From positions 1-5,161 of the forward strand of contig JADYZK010000218.1 in NCBI GenBank assembly GCA_020853175.1: a stretch of DNA of 5,161 nucleotides. Direction: 5' to 3'. The notes under the pieces are model-generated. The model had not been told where the DNA came from and searched no databases. It was given only the letters and a program-made list of their open reading frames with translations. Position 1 is the first letter of the stretch. Every line of letters starts with the position of its first letter. Below are positions 1 to 5,025 of the stretch, piece by piece. Source of the DNA: Bacteroidales bacterium (GTDB lineage Bacteria > Bacteroidota > Bacteroidia > Bacteroidales > F082). The translations under genes were made by a program, and so were the position numbers.

Positions 1-1341
1 CTTGCCAACCTTGCAGCCGCCATCAGGCCTGAAACTGCATCAAATACACTGATCACTTTTAATCAAATAAATACTATGAAAAGAATCGAACGACTTATTA
101 GAAAACCCAAGCTCAAACCCTCTACGCACGAACGCATTGGCGTAGTTATTTTTTCTGGACTGTTTGTTTTGTTGATTTCCACCTCAGGAATACTCACCGG
201 ATCGAATAGCAACGATGAACCTTATAAAGATGTAGATCAAGAGGTGATTCAAGAAGGTTCTAACTTAGAAACCGAAAATATCCTAAAACTATTTTCATCG
301 GACACCATCACACGGAAAATTAAATCCATTGAAGTTGAAAATAAAGAGGGTAAAGTGGTTCGAGTCCATATCAATGGAAAAAAGGTGAATTCTGAAGATT
401 TGTTCAATGACGATTTTGACTGGCAATCAGACGGGGGCGGAGTTGAAGTGAAGTTTGTAAAAGATTCCATCACTGGTGATTATGAGTTTTACACCGTGGA
501 ATCAACTGATGTGATGAATATTACTAACGATGGAAATTCATTTACGTTACGTGTAGAAGGCAATCGTGCCGATTCCAAAAAGAATACCTTCACCAAAACA
601 ATCGTGCTCAACAGTGGATCTAATGGCGATTCTTTGTTGGATAGGAAAACTAGAGGTTTTTTTCGCAATGATTCCGTTTATGCTCAAAATGGCAGAATGA
701 TGGCAGTTCCTTTTTCTGACGATGAAGTTTTTTTCAGGAGTGATGGTGGCGATAGTTTGAGTCATTTTGATTTTGATTTTAGCTTCGATACCAAAGATTT
801 TGATCAGAACAATGATTATTTCATGGAAATGAAAAGAGATAGGCGCGAAATGCTTGCCGAGCAGCGGCAGCAACAGGCTGAAATGAAAATGCAGGCCGCA
901 GAAATGTTGAAACAAGCTGCCGAGTTGAGAAAAGAAGCTGAAAAAGCAATTGCCGAAAACGAGCAAGAAACAGCCGAATTGTACAGGGAAGCCGCTTCAG
1001 AATTGGAAACTGAGTCAAAAAATATCCGTCAAATGGCCCAAGAAATGAGGACTGAAAATCGGTTGAGAATGACGATTCCGCCTTCACCTCCTGTACCGGT
1101 GGAAGGATTTTACTTTGAGAGCGATATCCCAAGCGACCGACAATACCACCAGTTGTTGCGCCAAGAACTGGTGAATGAAGGTCTGATTGAACCCCGTTCC
1201 AACGTTTTGTTGAGCAAACGCCAACTGATTGTGGACAATGAGGTGGCCGACAAAAAAACACATCGTCAAGTTTTGAAACGTTTTGAAGAGCTTTTTGGCC
1301 GAAAGGTAACATCCGACGAGGCCATCACCTTGAAAAAGTAA
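1..1341 (+). CDS. BlaR1/MecR1-like M56 family membrane peptidase, C-terminal part (5' end outside window)
   Basis: The reading frame is open from base 1 to the stop at 1339-1341, giving 446 residues with no start needed inside the window; an in-frame ATG lies at 76. Residues 1-45 read ALANLAA-like helix, then FNQINTMKRIERLIRKPK. This resembles the segment that follows the HEXXH metalloprotease domain in Bacteroidota M56 (BlaR1-like) proteins. A membrane segment follows at about residues 46-66. The long extracytoplasmic part has a beta-like region, a stretch rich in Asp and Phe (about 237-270), a Met/Gln/Glu/Ala-rich coiled coil (about 275-355), a Pro-rich linker, and a C-terminal domain with LIVDNEV and FEELFGRKVT, similar to the tail of these proteins. 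No penicillin-binding sensor domain is visible, so beta-lactam sensing should not be assumed. The peptidase domain itself would lie upstream, probably with a BlaI-like repressor. The alternative is a separate 421-residue membrane protein starting at 76; no ribosome binding site supports that start. Confidence 0.62.
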   Translation, partial: LANLAAAIRPETASNTLITFNQINTMKRIERLIRKPKLKPSTHERIGVVIFSGLFVLLISTSGILTGSNSNDEPYKDVDQEVIQEGSNLETENILKLFSSDTITRKIKSIEVENKEGKVVRVHINGKKVNSEDLFNDDFDWQSDGGGVEVKFVKDSITGDYEFYTVESTDVMNITNDGNSFTLRVEGNRADSKKNTFTKTIVLNSGSNGDSLLDRKTRGFFRNDSVYAQNGRMMAVPFSDDEVFFRSDGGDSLSHFDFDFSFDTKDFDQNNDYFMEMKRDRREMLAEQRQQQAEMKMQAAEMLKQAAELRKEAEKAIAENEQETAELYREAASELETESKNIRQMAQEMRTENRLRMTIPPSPPVPVEGFYFESDIPSDRQYHQLLRQELVNEGLIEPRSNVLLSKRQLIVDNEVADKKTHRQVLKRFEELFGRKVTSDEAITLKK

Positions 1342-1366
1342 TTATATGTCTCATAATGATGACTTT

Positions 1367-1400
1367 AAAAACCTGATTCACCAACGAATCAGGTTTTTTT
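1367..1400 (+). terminator. Intrinsic terminator after the M56-like gene
   Basis: A perfect 10-bp inverted repeat, AACCTGATTC (1370-1379) and GAATCAGGTT (1386-1395), encloses a 6-base loop. A-T pairs extend it outward, and a T run continues to 1400. It begins 25 bases after the stop codon. It should end the upstream transcript and separate it from the sigma-factor operon. The A run on the left gives it some potential on the minus strand too, but no minus-strand gene ends here. Confidence 0.88.
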
Positions 1401-1430
1401 GTGGTAGACTAAACTTTTGCAGTTCCTTTG
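1398..1430 (+). promoter_or_regulatory. Candidate Bacteroidota-type promoter of the sigma-factor operon
   Basis: TTTG at 1398-1401 is followed after 21 bases by TTCCTTTG at 1423-1430, which matches the Bacteroidota -7 box TAnnTTTG except for its second base. The spacing fits the usual -33/-7 arrangement. The first box overlaps the T tract of the preceding terminator. Transcription would start around 1436-1438, only a few bases before the ATG at 1441. That makes either a near-leaderless message or a start at the later ATGs (1471, 1474) possible. Confidence 0.45.
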
Positions 1431-1440
1431 CATCCAATAG

Positions 1441-1998
1441 ATGTGGTTTAAAAAGCGAAATAATCAACTTATGATGCACAGCTCAAATGGCAGTTTTGAT
1501 GAGACCGAAACACAGCGTAAGTTCTTTGAAAGTTTGGTAAAAGATTACAGCCCCATGTTGTATGCGCAGATAAGAAGTATTGTTTTAAACCATGACGATG
1601 CTGATGATGTGTTGCAAGAAACCTTTATCAAGGTGTGGAAAGCACTGCCGACTTTTCGTGGCGAAGCTGCCGTTTCAACCTGGTTGTACCGCATTGCCAA
1701 CAATGAAGCACTGCAACATTTACGGAAACAAAAGTGGAGAAAAATGCTGTTGATGAATGTTGCCCACATGGATGTCAGTGCAAAAGCAAGCCCTTCAGCA
1801 GAGTTCATTTCATCTCAATTGGAAAAAGCCATGAAACAACTCACTGCCCACCAAAGAAATATTTTTGCTTTGCGCTACTTTAATGAAACGCCTTATCATG
1901 AAATTGCTGATCTAATGCATCTTGCCGAAGGAACGGTGAAAGCCACTTACCACCAATCTATGAAAAAAATTGAAGCTTACCTCATTGATAACAGTTGA
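1441..1998 (+). CDS. ECF-type RNA polymerase sigma factor (sigma-70 family)
   Basis: This 185-residue protein has the two-domain plan and size of an extracytoplasmic-function sigma factor. Region 2 covers about residues 29-98: DADDVLQETFIKVWKAL is the core-binding helix of region 2.2, and FRGEAAVSTWLYRIANNEA with LRKQK covers regions 2.3-2.4, which melt and read the -10 element. Region 4 covers about 122-182, with the helix-turn-helix HEIADLMHLAEGTVKATYHQS reading the -35 element. It would bind core RNA polymerase in the cytoplasm and direct it to a stress regulon. It is first in a tight operon: the next gene starts 3 bases after its stop. That neighbour is a membrane protein likely to act as its anti-sigma factor. 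The start is uncertain. ATG 1441 is used here, but ATG 1471 or 1474 would remove a basic 10-residue leader and leave all conserved regions intact. The regulon is unknown. Confidence 0.93.
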   Translation: MWFKKRNNQLMMHSSNGSFDETETQRKFFESLVKDYSPMLYAQIRSIVLNHDDADDVLQETFIKVWKALPTFRGEAAVSTWLYRIANNEALQHLRKQKWRKMLLMNVAHMDVSAKASPSAEFISSQLEKAMKQLTAHQRNIFALRYFNETPYHEIADLMHLAEGTVKATYHQSMKKIEAYLIDNS

Positions 1999-2001
1999 AA
2001 A

Positions 2002-2448
2002 ATGAAAGAAGATTTACATCATAAAAAAGGAAAAAAAGCAGCCGCTTTTGACGATATTCCTGAGGGATATTTCGACAACTTGCAGCAACGTATTGACCAA
2101 CGCATAAAGGGCGAAACTGAGCCCGTCAAACAAAGACCGAAGAAATATTTCAGTGTTGCGGCATTGTTTATCCTTCTGTTTACTATGGGTTTTGTTAAGG
2201 TTTATTTTTTTAACAATAAAAACATTACACCCATTCAAACAGCAAGTAATCAAACTTCGGATACGCTTGATCACTTAACTTTTGAGTTTTCTGCCTTAGA
2301 GTATTTGATGGGAGTGCCTCAGCCTGACGGGAATAGCGCAAGTGTTGAAGCCTATCCCGCAGATACCCTTTTGAACACCATGCTCAGCGACCTTGAATCA
2401 GATGATATCATTTTATACCTCTTAGAAAAAAACGAATTTGAATTTTAA
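2002..2448 (+). CDS. Single-pass membrane protein, probable anti-sigma factor of the adjacent ECF sigma factor
   Basis: I do not recognise a named family with certainty. The 148-residue protein has a Lys-rich cytoplasmic N-terminus (1-49) containing IPEGYFDNLQQRI at about 19-31, a motif I associate with small membrane proteins encoded after Bacteroidota ECF sigma factors. One transmembrane helix follows at about 50-70 (FSVAALFILLFTMGFVKVYFF). A short acidic extracytoplasmic tail ends in DDIILYLLEKNEFEF. With Lys/Arg flanking the N-terminal side of the helix, the N-terminus should be inside, placing about 48 residues where they could hold the sigma factor. No zinc-finger anti-sigma motif (HxxxCxxC) is present. 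It begins 3 bases after the sigma stop and ends 11 bases before the Spy-like gene, so all three are probably co-transcribed. The anti-sigma role is inferred from position and topology. Confidence 0.72.
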   Translation: MKEDLHHKKGKKAAAFDDIPEGYFDNLQQRIDQRIKGETEPVKQRPKKYFSVAALFILLFTMGFVKVYFFNNKNITPIQTASNQTSDTLDHLTFEFSALEYLMGVPQPDGNSASVEAYPADTLLNTMLSDLESDDIILYLLEKNEFEF

Positions 2449-2459
2449 ACTTTAAACCT

Positions 2460-2990
2460 ATGAAAATGAAAGTGTTAATTTTGTCAATGGTATTGGCAGT
2501 CGTTTCCGTGAACGGATTAATGGCACAACAACGTGCTTTGGGCGGTCCCCAAAAGCAAAAAATCGAATCTGCGAAAGTTGCTTATCTTACCAAAGAGATG
2601 CAACTCACCCCCGACGAAGCCAAGGTTTTTTGGCCTTTGTATGAAGCATTTCAAGCCACTTTGGATGAAGAAAGACTCAGCCGCACCAAGCAACAGGAAC
2701 AAGTACGCGAAAACTTCAAAAACTTAAGCGATGAAGAAATCAATGTGCTGATTGATAAGAGAATGAGTCATGTAGAGGCAGTTGCAAAAGCCCAAAAGCA
2801 TTTTATTCAGCAGCTCAGAAAAGAATTGTCCCCCCGCAAAGTGATGTCCTATTTCAATGCCATTGAGCAGTTTCAACGCGAACTGGCAGGAAGAGCCGAT
2901 CGGCCAAAAACTGATCGTCCACAGGCCGATCGCCCGCGTAACGGTCGCGCACAACAACGCAGGAATCGGTACACAATGTTGATCTTATAA
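2460..2990 (+). CDS. Secreted Spy/CpxP-like helical protein, probable periplasmic sensor for the ECF sigma module
   Basis: The 176-residue product opens with a clear signal peptide: basic KMK, a hydrophobic core (LILSMVLAVVSVNGL), and a likely cleavage after LMA at residue 22, ahead of QQR. The mature part is almost all helix and highly charged. It contains YLTKEMQLTPDEAKVFWPLYEAF (about 42-64), an LTPxEAxxFWPxY motif typical of Bacteroidota proteins of the Spy/CpxP/LTxxQ type, some of which are annotated as sensors of ECF-type sigma factors. A second helical hairpin follows (about 70-143), then three five-residue ADRPK/TDRPQ/ADRPR repeats (146-160) and a very basic Arg-rich end. As third gene of the operon it probably senses an envelope signal (misfolded protein, metal or similar) and passes it to the membrane protein encoded just upstream, as the Spy-like CnrX does in CnrYXH. 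The ligand is not visible in the sequence. ATG 2466 is an alternative start. Confidence 0.8.
   Translation: MKMKVLILSMVLAVVSVNGLMAQQRALGGPQKQKIESAKVAYLTKEMQLTPDEAKVFWPLYEAFQATLDEERLSRTKQQEQVRENFKNLSDEEINVLIDKRMSHVEAVAKAQKHFIQQLRKELSPRKVMSYFNAIEQFQRELAGRADRPKTDRPQADRPRNGRAQQRRNRYTMLIL
2895..2939 (+). repeat. Three 15-bp in-frame repeats encoding xDRPx
   Basis: Residues 146-160 of the Spy-like protein are three five-residue units, ADRPK, TDRPQ and ADRPR, each encoded by 15 bases with a GATCG(G/T/C)CC(A/G) core. Synonymous differences show that they are not a very recent duplication. They form a basic, Pro-containing and probably unstructured tail. Confidence 0.85.
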
Positions 2991-3003
2991 ATGACAGAAC
3001 TGA

Positions 3004-3564
3004 TTAAAAATCAAGGAAATCATTCTCGAGCTCATCCGCCCCTTCACGATTTAACTTTTTTCCGTTGGTAAGATCGTGAAGCACCGGCAAAATGATGGCC
3101 AATCGGGAGCCCCAGCGTTCTCTAAAAAGCTGATGACATTCATAAATGGCATTTTCTCGTGCCGCTAACAATGGCTTTTTAAACAAGAGGACGAAGTCGT
3201 TCAAATCTTGATACACATCTGCCAGATGCTCCGACAGGCTGCCCCGCAAGGTCGCCTGTTCGTCGTATTCGGTAGCTCCTATATAGTTAAACTCGTCCTG
3301 TTCACCCAAAAGTTCACGAAGCGAAGTAAAAATGCCATCCCATTGTTCCTCCGTCACAAAACGTTCGTTGGCTTCAGGAAATTCCGGTGCCGGTGCTTGA
3401 AGCAGGTTGCCCCGCAGATACAACAGCGGAACAAAACCACAAAGTGTCTTTAAAAAAGTAGGGCGGTCGTGTTTGCTCGTGTCTTCGATCAAACTGCAAT
3501 ATTCGCCTGCAATGGTTACCATTTCGAGGTTGGCACGCGAGAGGGTGGGGTCGTTTTGCGTCAT
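3004..3564 (-). CDS. DUF5063 domain-containing protein
   Basis: The 186-residue soluble protein has no signal peptide or membrane helix. It resembles DUF5063 along its whole length. Segments I associate with that family are EMVTIAGEYCSLIE (about 14-27), FVPLLYLRGNLL (44-55), ERFVTEEQWDGI (67-78), LGEQDEF (86-92), SLSEHLADVYQDLNDFV (109-125), ENAIYECHQLFRERWGSRL (137-155) and a final VLHDL helix. The function of the family is unknown to me; it is a small acidic helical cytoplasmic protein common in Bacteroidota. It stands alone on the minus strand, converging on the sigma operon with 13 bases between the two stop codons. No terminator is visible between them. On its 5' side lie about 146 bases of unassigned sequence and then the repeat region. 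ATG at 3564 fits the expected family start; a candidate -7 box lies about 58 bases upstream. Confidence 0.85.
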   Translation of the reverse strand: MTQNDPTLSRANLEMVTIAGEYCSLIEDTSKHDRPTFLKTLCGFVPLLYLRGNLLQAPAPEFPEANERFVTEEQWDGIFTSLRELLGEQDEFNYIGATEYDEQATLRGSLSEHLADVYQDLNDFVLLFKKPLLAARENAIYECHQLFRERWGSRLAIILPVLHDLTNGKKLNREGADELENDFLDF

Positions 3565-3621
3565 GTGATATGTCTGGAAAAAGATTTAAGTCAAAGTTTA
3601 TCTACTCAAAAAAAGCAGCAG

Positions 3622-3629
3622 CAAAAATA
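3622..3629 (-). promoter_or_regulatory. Candidate -7 box for the DUF5063 gene
   Basis: On the minus strand, TATTTTTG matches the Bacteroidota -7 consensus TAnnTTTG exactly, 58 bases upstream of the ATG. No convincing TTTG -33 box is found at the usual distance. A near match, TAAACTTTG at 3592-3600, has one base too many but a TTTG 21 bases upstream, and could serve instead. Confidence 0.3.
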
Positions 3630-3710
3630 CAATTTTCATTGGTCTAAGTGGAAGAGTGCTTTTCAAATCATCGCAAGCAACACATTAAAACATGAGAGGT
3701 TTTAGGAAAA

Positions 3711-3844
3711 TCGTAAATCACCCAGCAACAATCAATTAAAAGCAACCAATCGTAAATCGTAAATCCCAAATCGTAAATCGTAAATCACCCAGCAACAATC
3801 AATTAAAAGCAACCAATCGTAAATCGTAAATCCCAAATCGTAAA
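3711..3844. repeat. Two tandem, identical 67-bp repeat copies
   Basis: Bases 3711-3777 and 3778-3844 are identical by eye. Each begins TCGTAAATCACCCAGCAAC, continues with AATCAATTAAAAGCAACC, and ends in four heptamers: ATCGTAA, ATCGTAA, ATCCCAA and ATCGTAA. So each unit is part heptamer array and part a unique spacer of about 32 bases. A third identical copy lies at 3992-4058. Perfect identity suggests recent duplication or ongoing homogenisation. Confidence 0.93.
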
Positions 3845-3899
3845 TTCCTCAGCGACAATAGACATTTAATATGATACGATTTGCATTTACGATTTACGA
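3817..3899. repeat. 15-bp perfect inverted repeat (possible hairpin)
   Basis: TCGTAAATCGTAAAT at 3817-3831 is the exact reverse complement of 3885-3899. The same 15-mer also occurs at 3750-3764, 3771-3785, 3971-3985 and 4031-4045. The inverted arm could therefore pair with any of five partners on either side. The arms are AT-rich with no clean T tract, so this is not a standard terminator. Confidence 0.75.
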
Positions 3900-3964
3900 A
3901 TTACGATTGAAGTCCAAAGAATGTGCACCGCTTTTTTAATCTTGTACTCTCTTCTTCGCGTAGC
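3838..3964. repeat. Dispersed repeat element, left copy
   Basis: This stretch aligns along its full length with 5026-5161 in the same orientation. Shared blocks include GATACGATTT, a 26-base identical block (3891-3916, equal to 5087-5112) and the 13-base end TTCTTCGCGTAGC (3952-3964, equal to 5149-5161). It carries heptamers in inverted orientation (ATTTACG units at 3885-3905). The part between the last heptamer and the end is more diverged, and is T/C-rich. It sits between the second and third 67-bp copies and may have been inserted there. Confidence 0.88.
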
Positions 3965-3991
3965 GTTCAATCGTAAATCGTAAATCCCAAA

Positions 3992-4058
3992 TCGTAAATC
4001 ACCCAGCAACAATCAATTAAAAGCAACCAATCGTAAATCGTAAATCCCAAATCGTAAA
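3992..4058. repeat. Third identical 67-bp repeat copy
   Basis: This copy matches 3711-3777 and 3778-3844 base for base. It starts 214 bases after the second copy, separated from it by the dispersed element and two or three extra heptamers (from 3970). It runs straight into the decaying heptamer array on its right. Confidence 0.92.
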
Positions 4059-4106
4059 TCCAAACTCATAAATCCCAAATCCCAAATCATAAACCCCAAC
4101 TCGTAA
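4030..4106. repeat. Array of eleven heptamers, decaying toward the methyltransferase stop
   Basis: Seventy-seven bases divide into eleven 7-base units with no phase break. The order is ATCGTAA twice, ATCCCAA, ATCGTAA, ATCCAAA, CTCATAA, ATCCCAA twice, ATCATAA, ACCCCAA and CTCGTAA. The left units are exact and the right ones are substituted, as expected if copying spreads from one side. The array stops 2 bases before the methyltransferase stop codon (4109-4111 on the minus strand), so it forms the 3' untranslated part of that message. Confidence 0.88.
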
Positions 4107-4108
4107 CC

Positions 4109-4960
4109 TTAACCCCTCTTTTGAACAACCACAACGCGGTATTCCCAGCATTTTTGTTGGAGTGATAGAAACTGAAATTTCCCTGAAAGGTAATGACGCT
4201 TAGCAAAGCGAGAAGTTCGATGGGTTAAATTGTAAAGCATCGAAGGCAGCGCGCCAATAAGATAAGCCCGATACATCCTACGGGATGAGGCGTAAATTTG
4301 TTTACTAAAATCCTTATCTTCAACAATTTGAAAGCCATTCAGTTGAAGTGATTTTTTGAAGTCATTCATCTCATTGAACTGCGAAATGGCCCAAGTATCG
4401 CCCCATCTTTTCATCAGTCGTCGCTCGTCTGCGATTCCTTTAGGAGTGAGGAAATAGTCGCTCAACACAATTTTTCCATTCGGATGGAGCAGCCTGTGGG
4501 CTTCGGTTAGAAAAGCATTTTTGTTTTCAGCGTAGCAAAGACTTTCGCAAGCCCAAATCAAGTCAAAAGATTCGTTTTCAAAGGGTGTTTTGTTGTAATC
4601 GGCCACCTGAAAATGCGTCAAATGTTGCAGATTTAGCGCGGATGAAAATTCTTTTGCAAGTTCAATCTGCTTATCGCTTAAGCTGACACCTTCCACATGG
4701 CATCCAAAAGTGGCGGCGAGAAAAAACGCTGCTCCTCCCACACCACACCCGGCATCCATCACTCGGCTGTTGGGTTGAACCCTTGCCAATGCCGCCATTT
4801 GTCGGTTGGTGTTGAACAAAGCCTCTTGAAAGTTTGTCGTTTCGTGGTCCCAAATGCCATAATGAATAGCTTTGGACTGGTTCATTTTCCACCAAAAACG
4901 ATAGTGGGAGAGGGTTTGGTTGTAATAATCAGCAATATCCTGTGGAGTAAACGACGACAT
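4109..4960 (-). CDS. Class I SAM-dependent methyltransferase (tocopherol/dimethylglycine methyltransferase-like)
   Basis: This 283-residue cytosolic enzyme should transfer a methyl group from S-adenosylmethionine to a small molecule. The Rossmann-fold landmarks are in order: HYGIWD (about 33-38), an N-terminal substrate-side motif shared with sterol, tocopherol and glycine-betaine type enzymes; motif I VMDAGCGVGG (67-76), which binds SAM; SLSDKQIELA (93-102); the acidic VADYNKTPF region (about 119-127); FDLIWACESLCYAEN (132-146); and LLHPNGKIVLSDYF (157-170). The C-terminal third is basic and aromatic-rich and probably shapes the substrate pocket. The substrate cannot be told from the sequence. 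ATG 4960 is chosen because MSSFTPQDIADYYNQT begins where this family usually starts and a promoter box lies about 27 bases upstream; an upstream in-frame GTG at 5014 precedes that box. The gene stands alone, closely bracketed by repeats of one family on both sides. Confidence 0.88.
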   Translation of the reverse strand: MSSFTPQDIADYYNQTLSHYRFWWKMNQSKAIHYGIWDHETTNFQEALFNTNRQMAALARVQPNSRVMDAGCGVGGAAFFLAATFGCHVEGVSLSDKQIELAKEFSSALNLQHLTHFQVADYNKTPFENESFDLIWACESLCYAENKNAFLTEAHRLLHPNGKIVLSDYFLTPKGIADERRLMKRWGDTWAISQFNEMNDFKKSLQLNGFQIVEDKDFSKQIYASSRRMYRAYLIGALPSMLYNLTHRTSRFAKRHYLSGKFQFLSLQQKCWEYRVVVVQKRG

Positions 4961-4986
4961 AATTGAATTCAATTGGTTCAAAGCCC

Positions 4987-5023
4987 CAAAAGTAACACAA
5001 AGTTTAAGTAACACTCAATCAAA
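4987..5023 (-). promoter_or_regulatory. Candidate promoter of the methyltransferase gene
   Basis: On the minus strand TACTTTTG (4987-4994) matches the Bacteroidota -7 box TAnnTTTG exactly. The nearest suitable TTTG lies at 5020-5023, a spacing of 25 bases, slightly longer than usual. Transcription would start near 4980, giving a leader of about 20 bases to ATG 4960. The upstream box abuts the repeat element that begins near 5026. Confidence 0.5.
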
Positions 5024-5025
5024 AA

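Larger units (their letters stand above)
3565..4108. other. Gene-free intergenic region occupied mainly by repeats
   Basis: This 544-base gap holds no credible gene on either strand. Bases 3565-3709 are the upstream region of the DUF5063 gene with its candidate promoter, and contain nothing else I can identify. From 3710 to 4106 almost every base belongs to a heptamer-based repeat family: two tandem 67-bp copies, a longer element with inverted heptamers, a third 67-bp copy and a decaying heptamer array, each described separately. The open frames crossing this region are repeat-derived or lie opposite the DUF5063 gene. Confidence 0.8.

Noticed and set aside
76..1341. Complete gene starting at ATG 76
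   Set aside because: The frame is open to base 1 with plausible M56-like residues before the ATG, and no ribosome binding site or promoter box precedes it. It is kept only as an alternative.
3001..3013. Terminator between the convergent genes
   Set aside because: TGATT-AAA-AATCA is only a 5-bp AT-rich stem with a 3-base loop and no T tract.
3469..3705. Small plus-strand gene
   Set aside because: It overlaps the 5' part of the DUF5063 gene in antisense and continues into non-coding sequence; its product has no recognisable features.
3711..4058. CRISPR array
   Set aside because: Repeats alternate with a spacer-like block, but the block is identical in all three copies and the repeats are short heptamers. 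No cas gene is visible.
4697..4966. Small plus-strand gene opposite the methyltransferase
   Set aside because: It lies wholly antisense to conserved methyltransferase motifs and is Ser/Cys/His-rich without domain-like structure; it is a shadow frame.
4961..5014. N-terminal extension of the methyltransferase to GTG 5014
   Set aside because: The extra 18 residues lie upstream of an exact -7 box, begin with a weaker start codon and do not look like the family's N-terminus.
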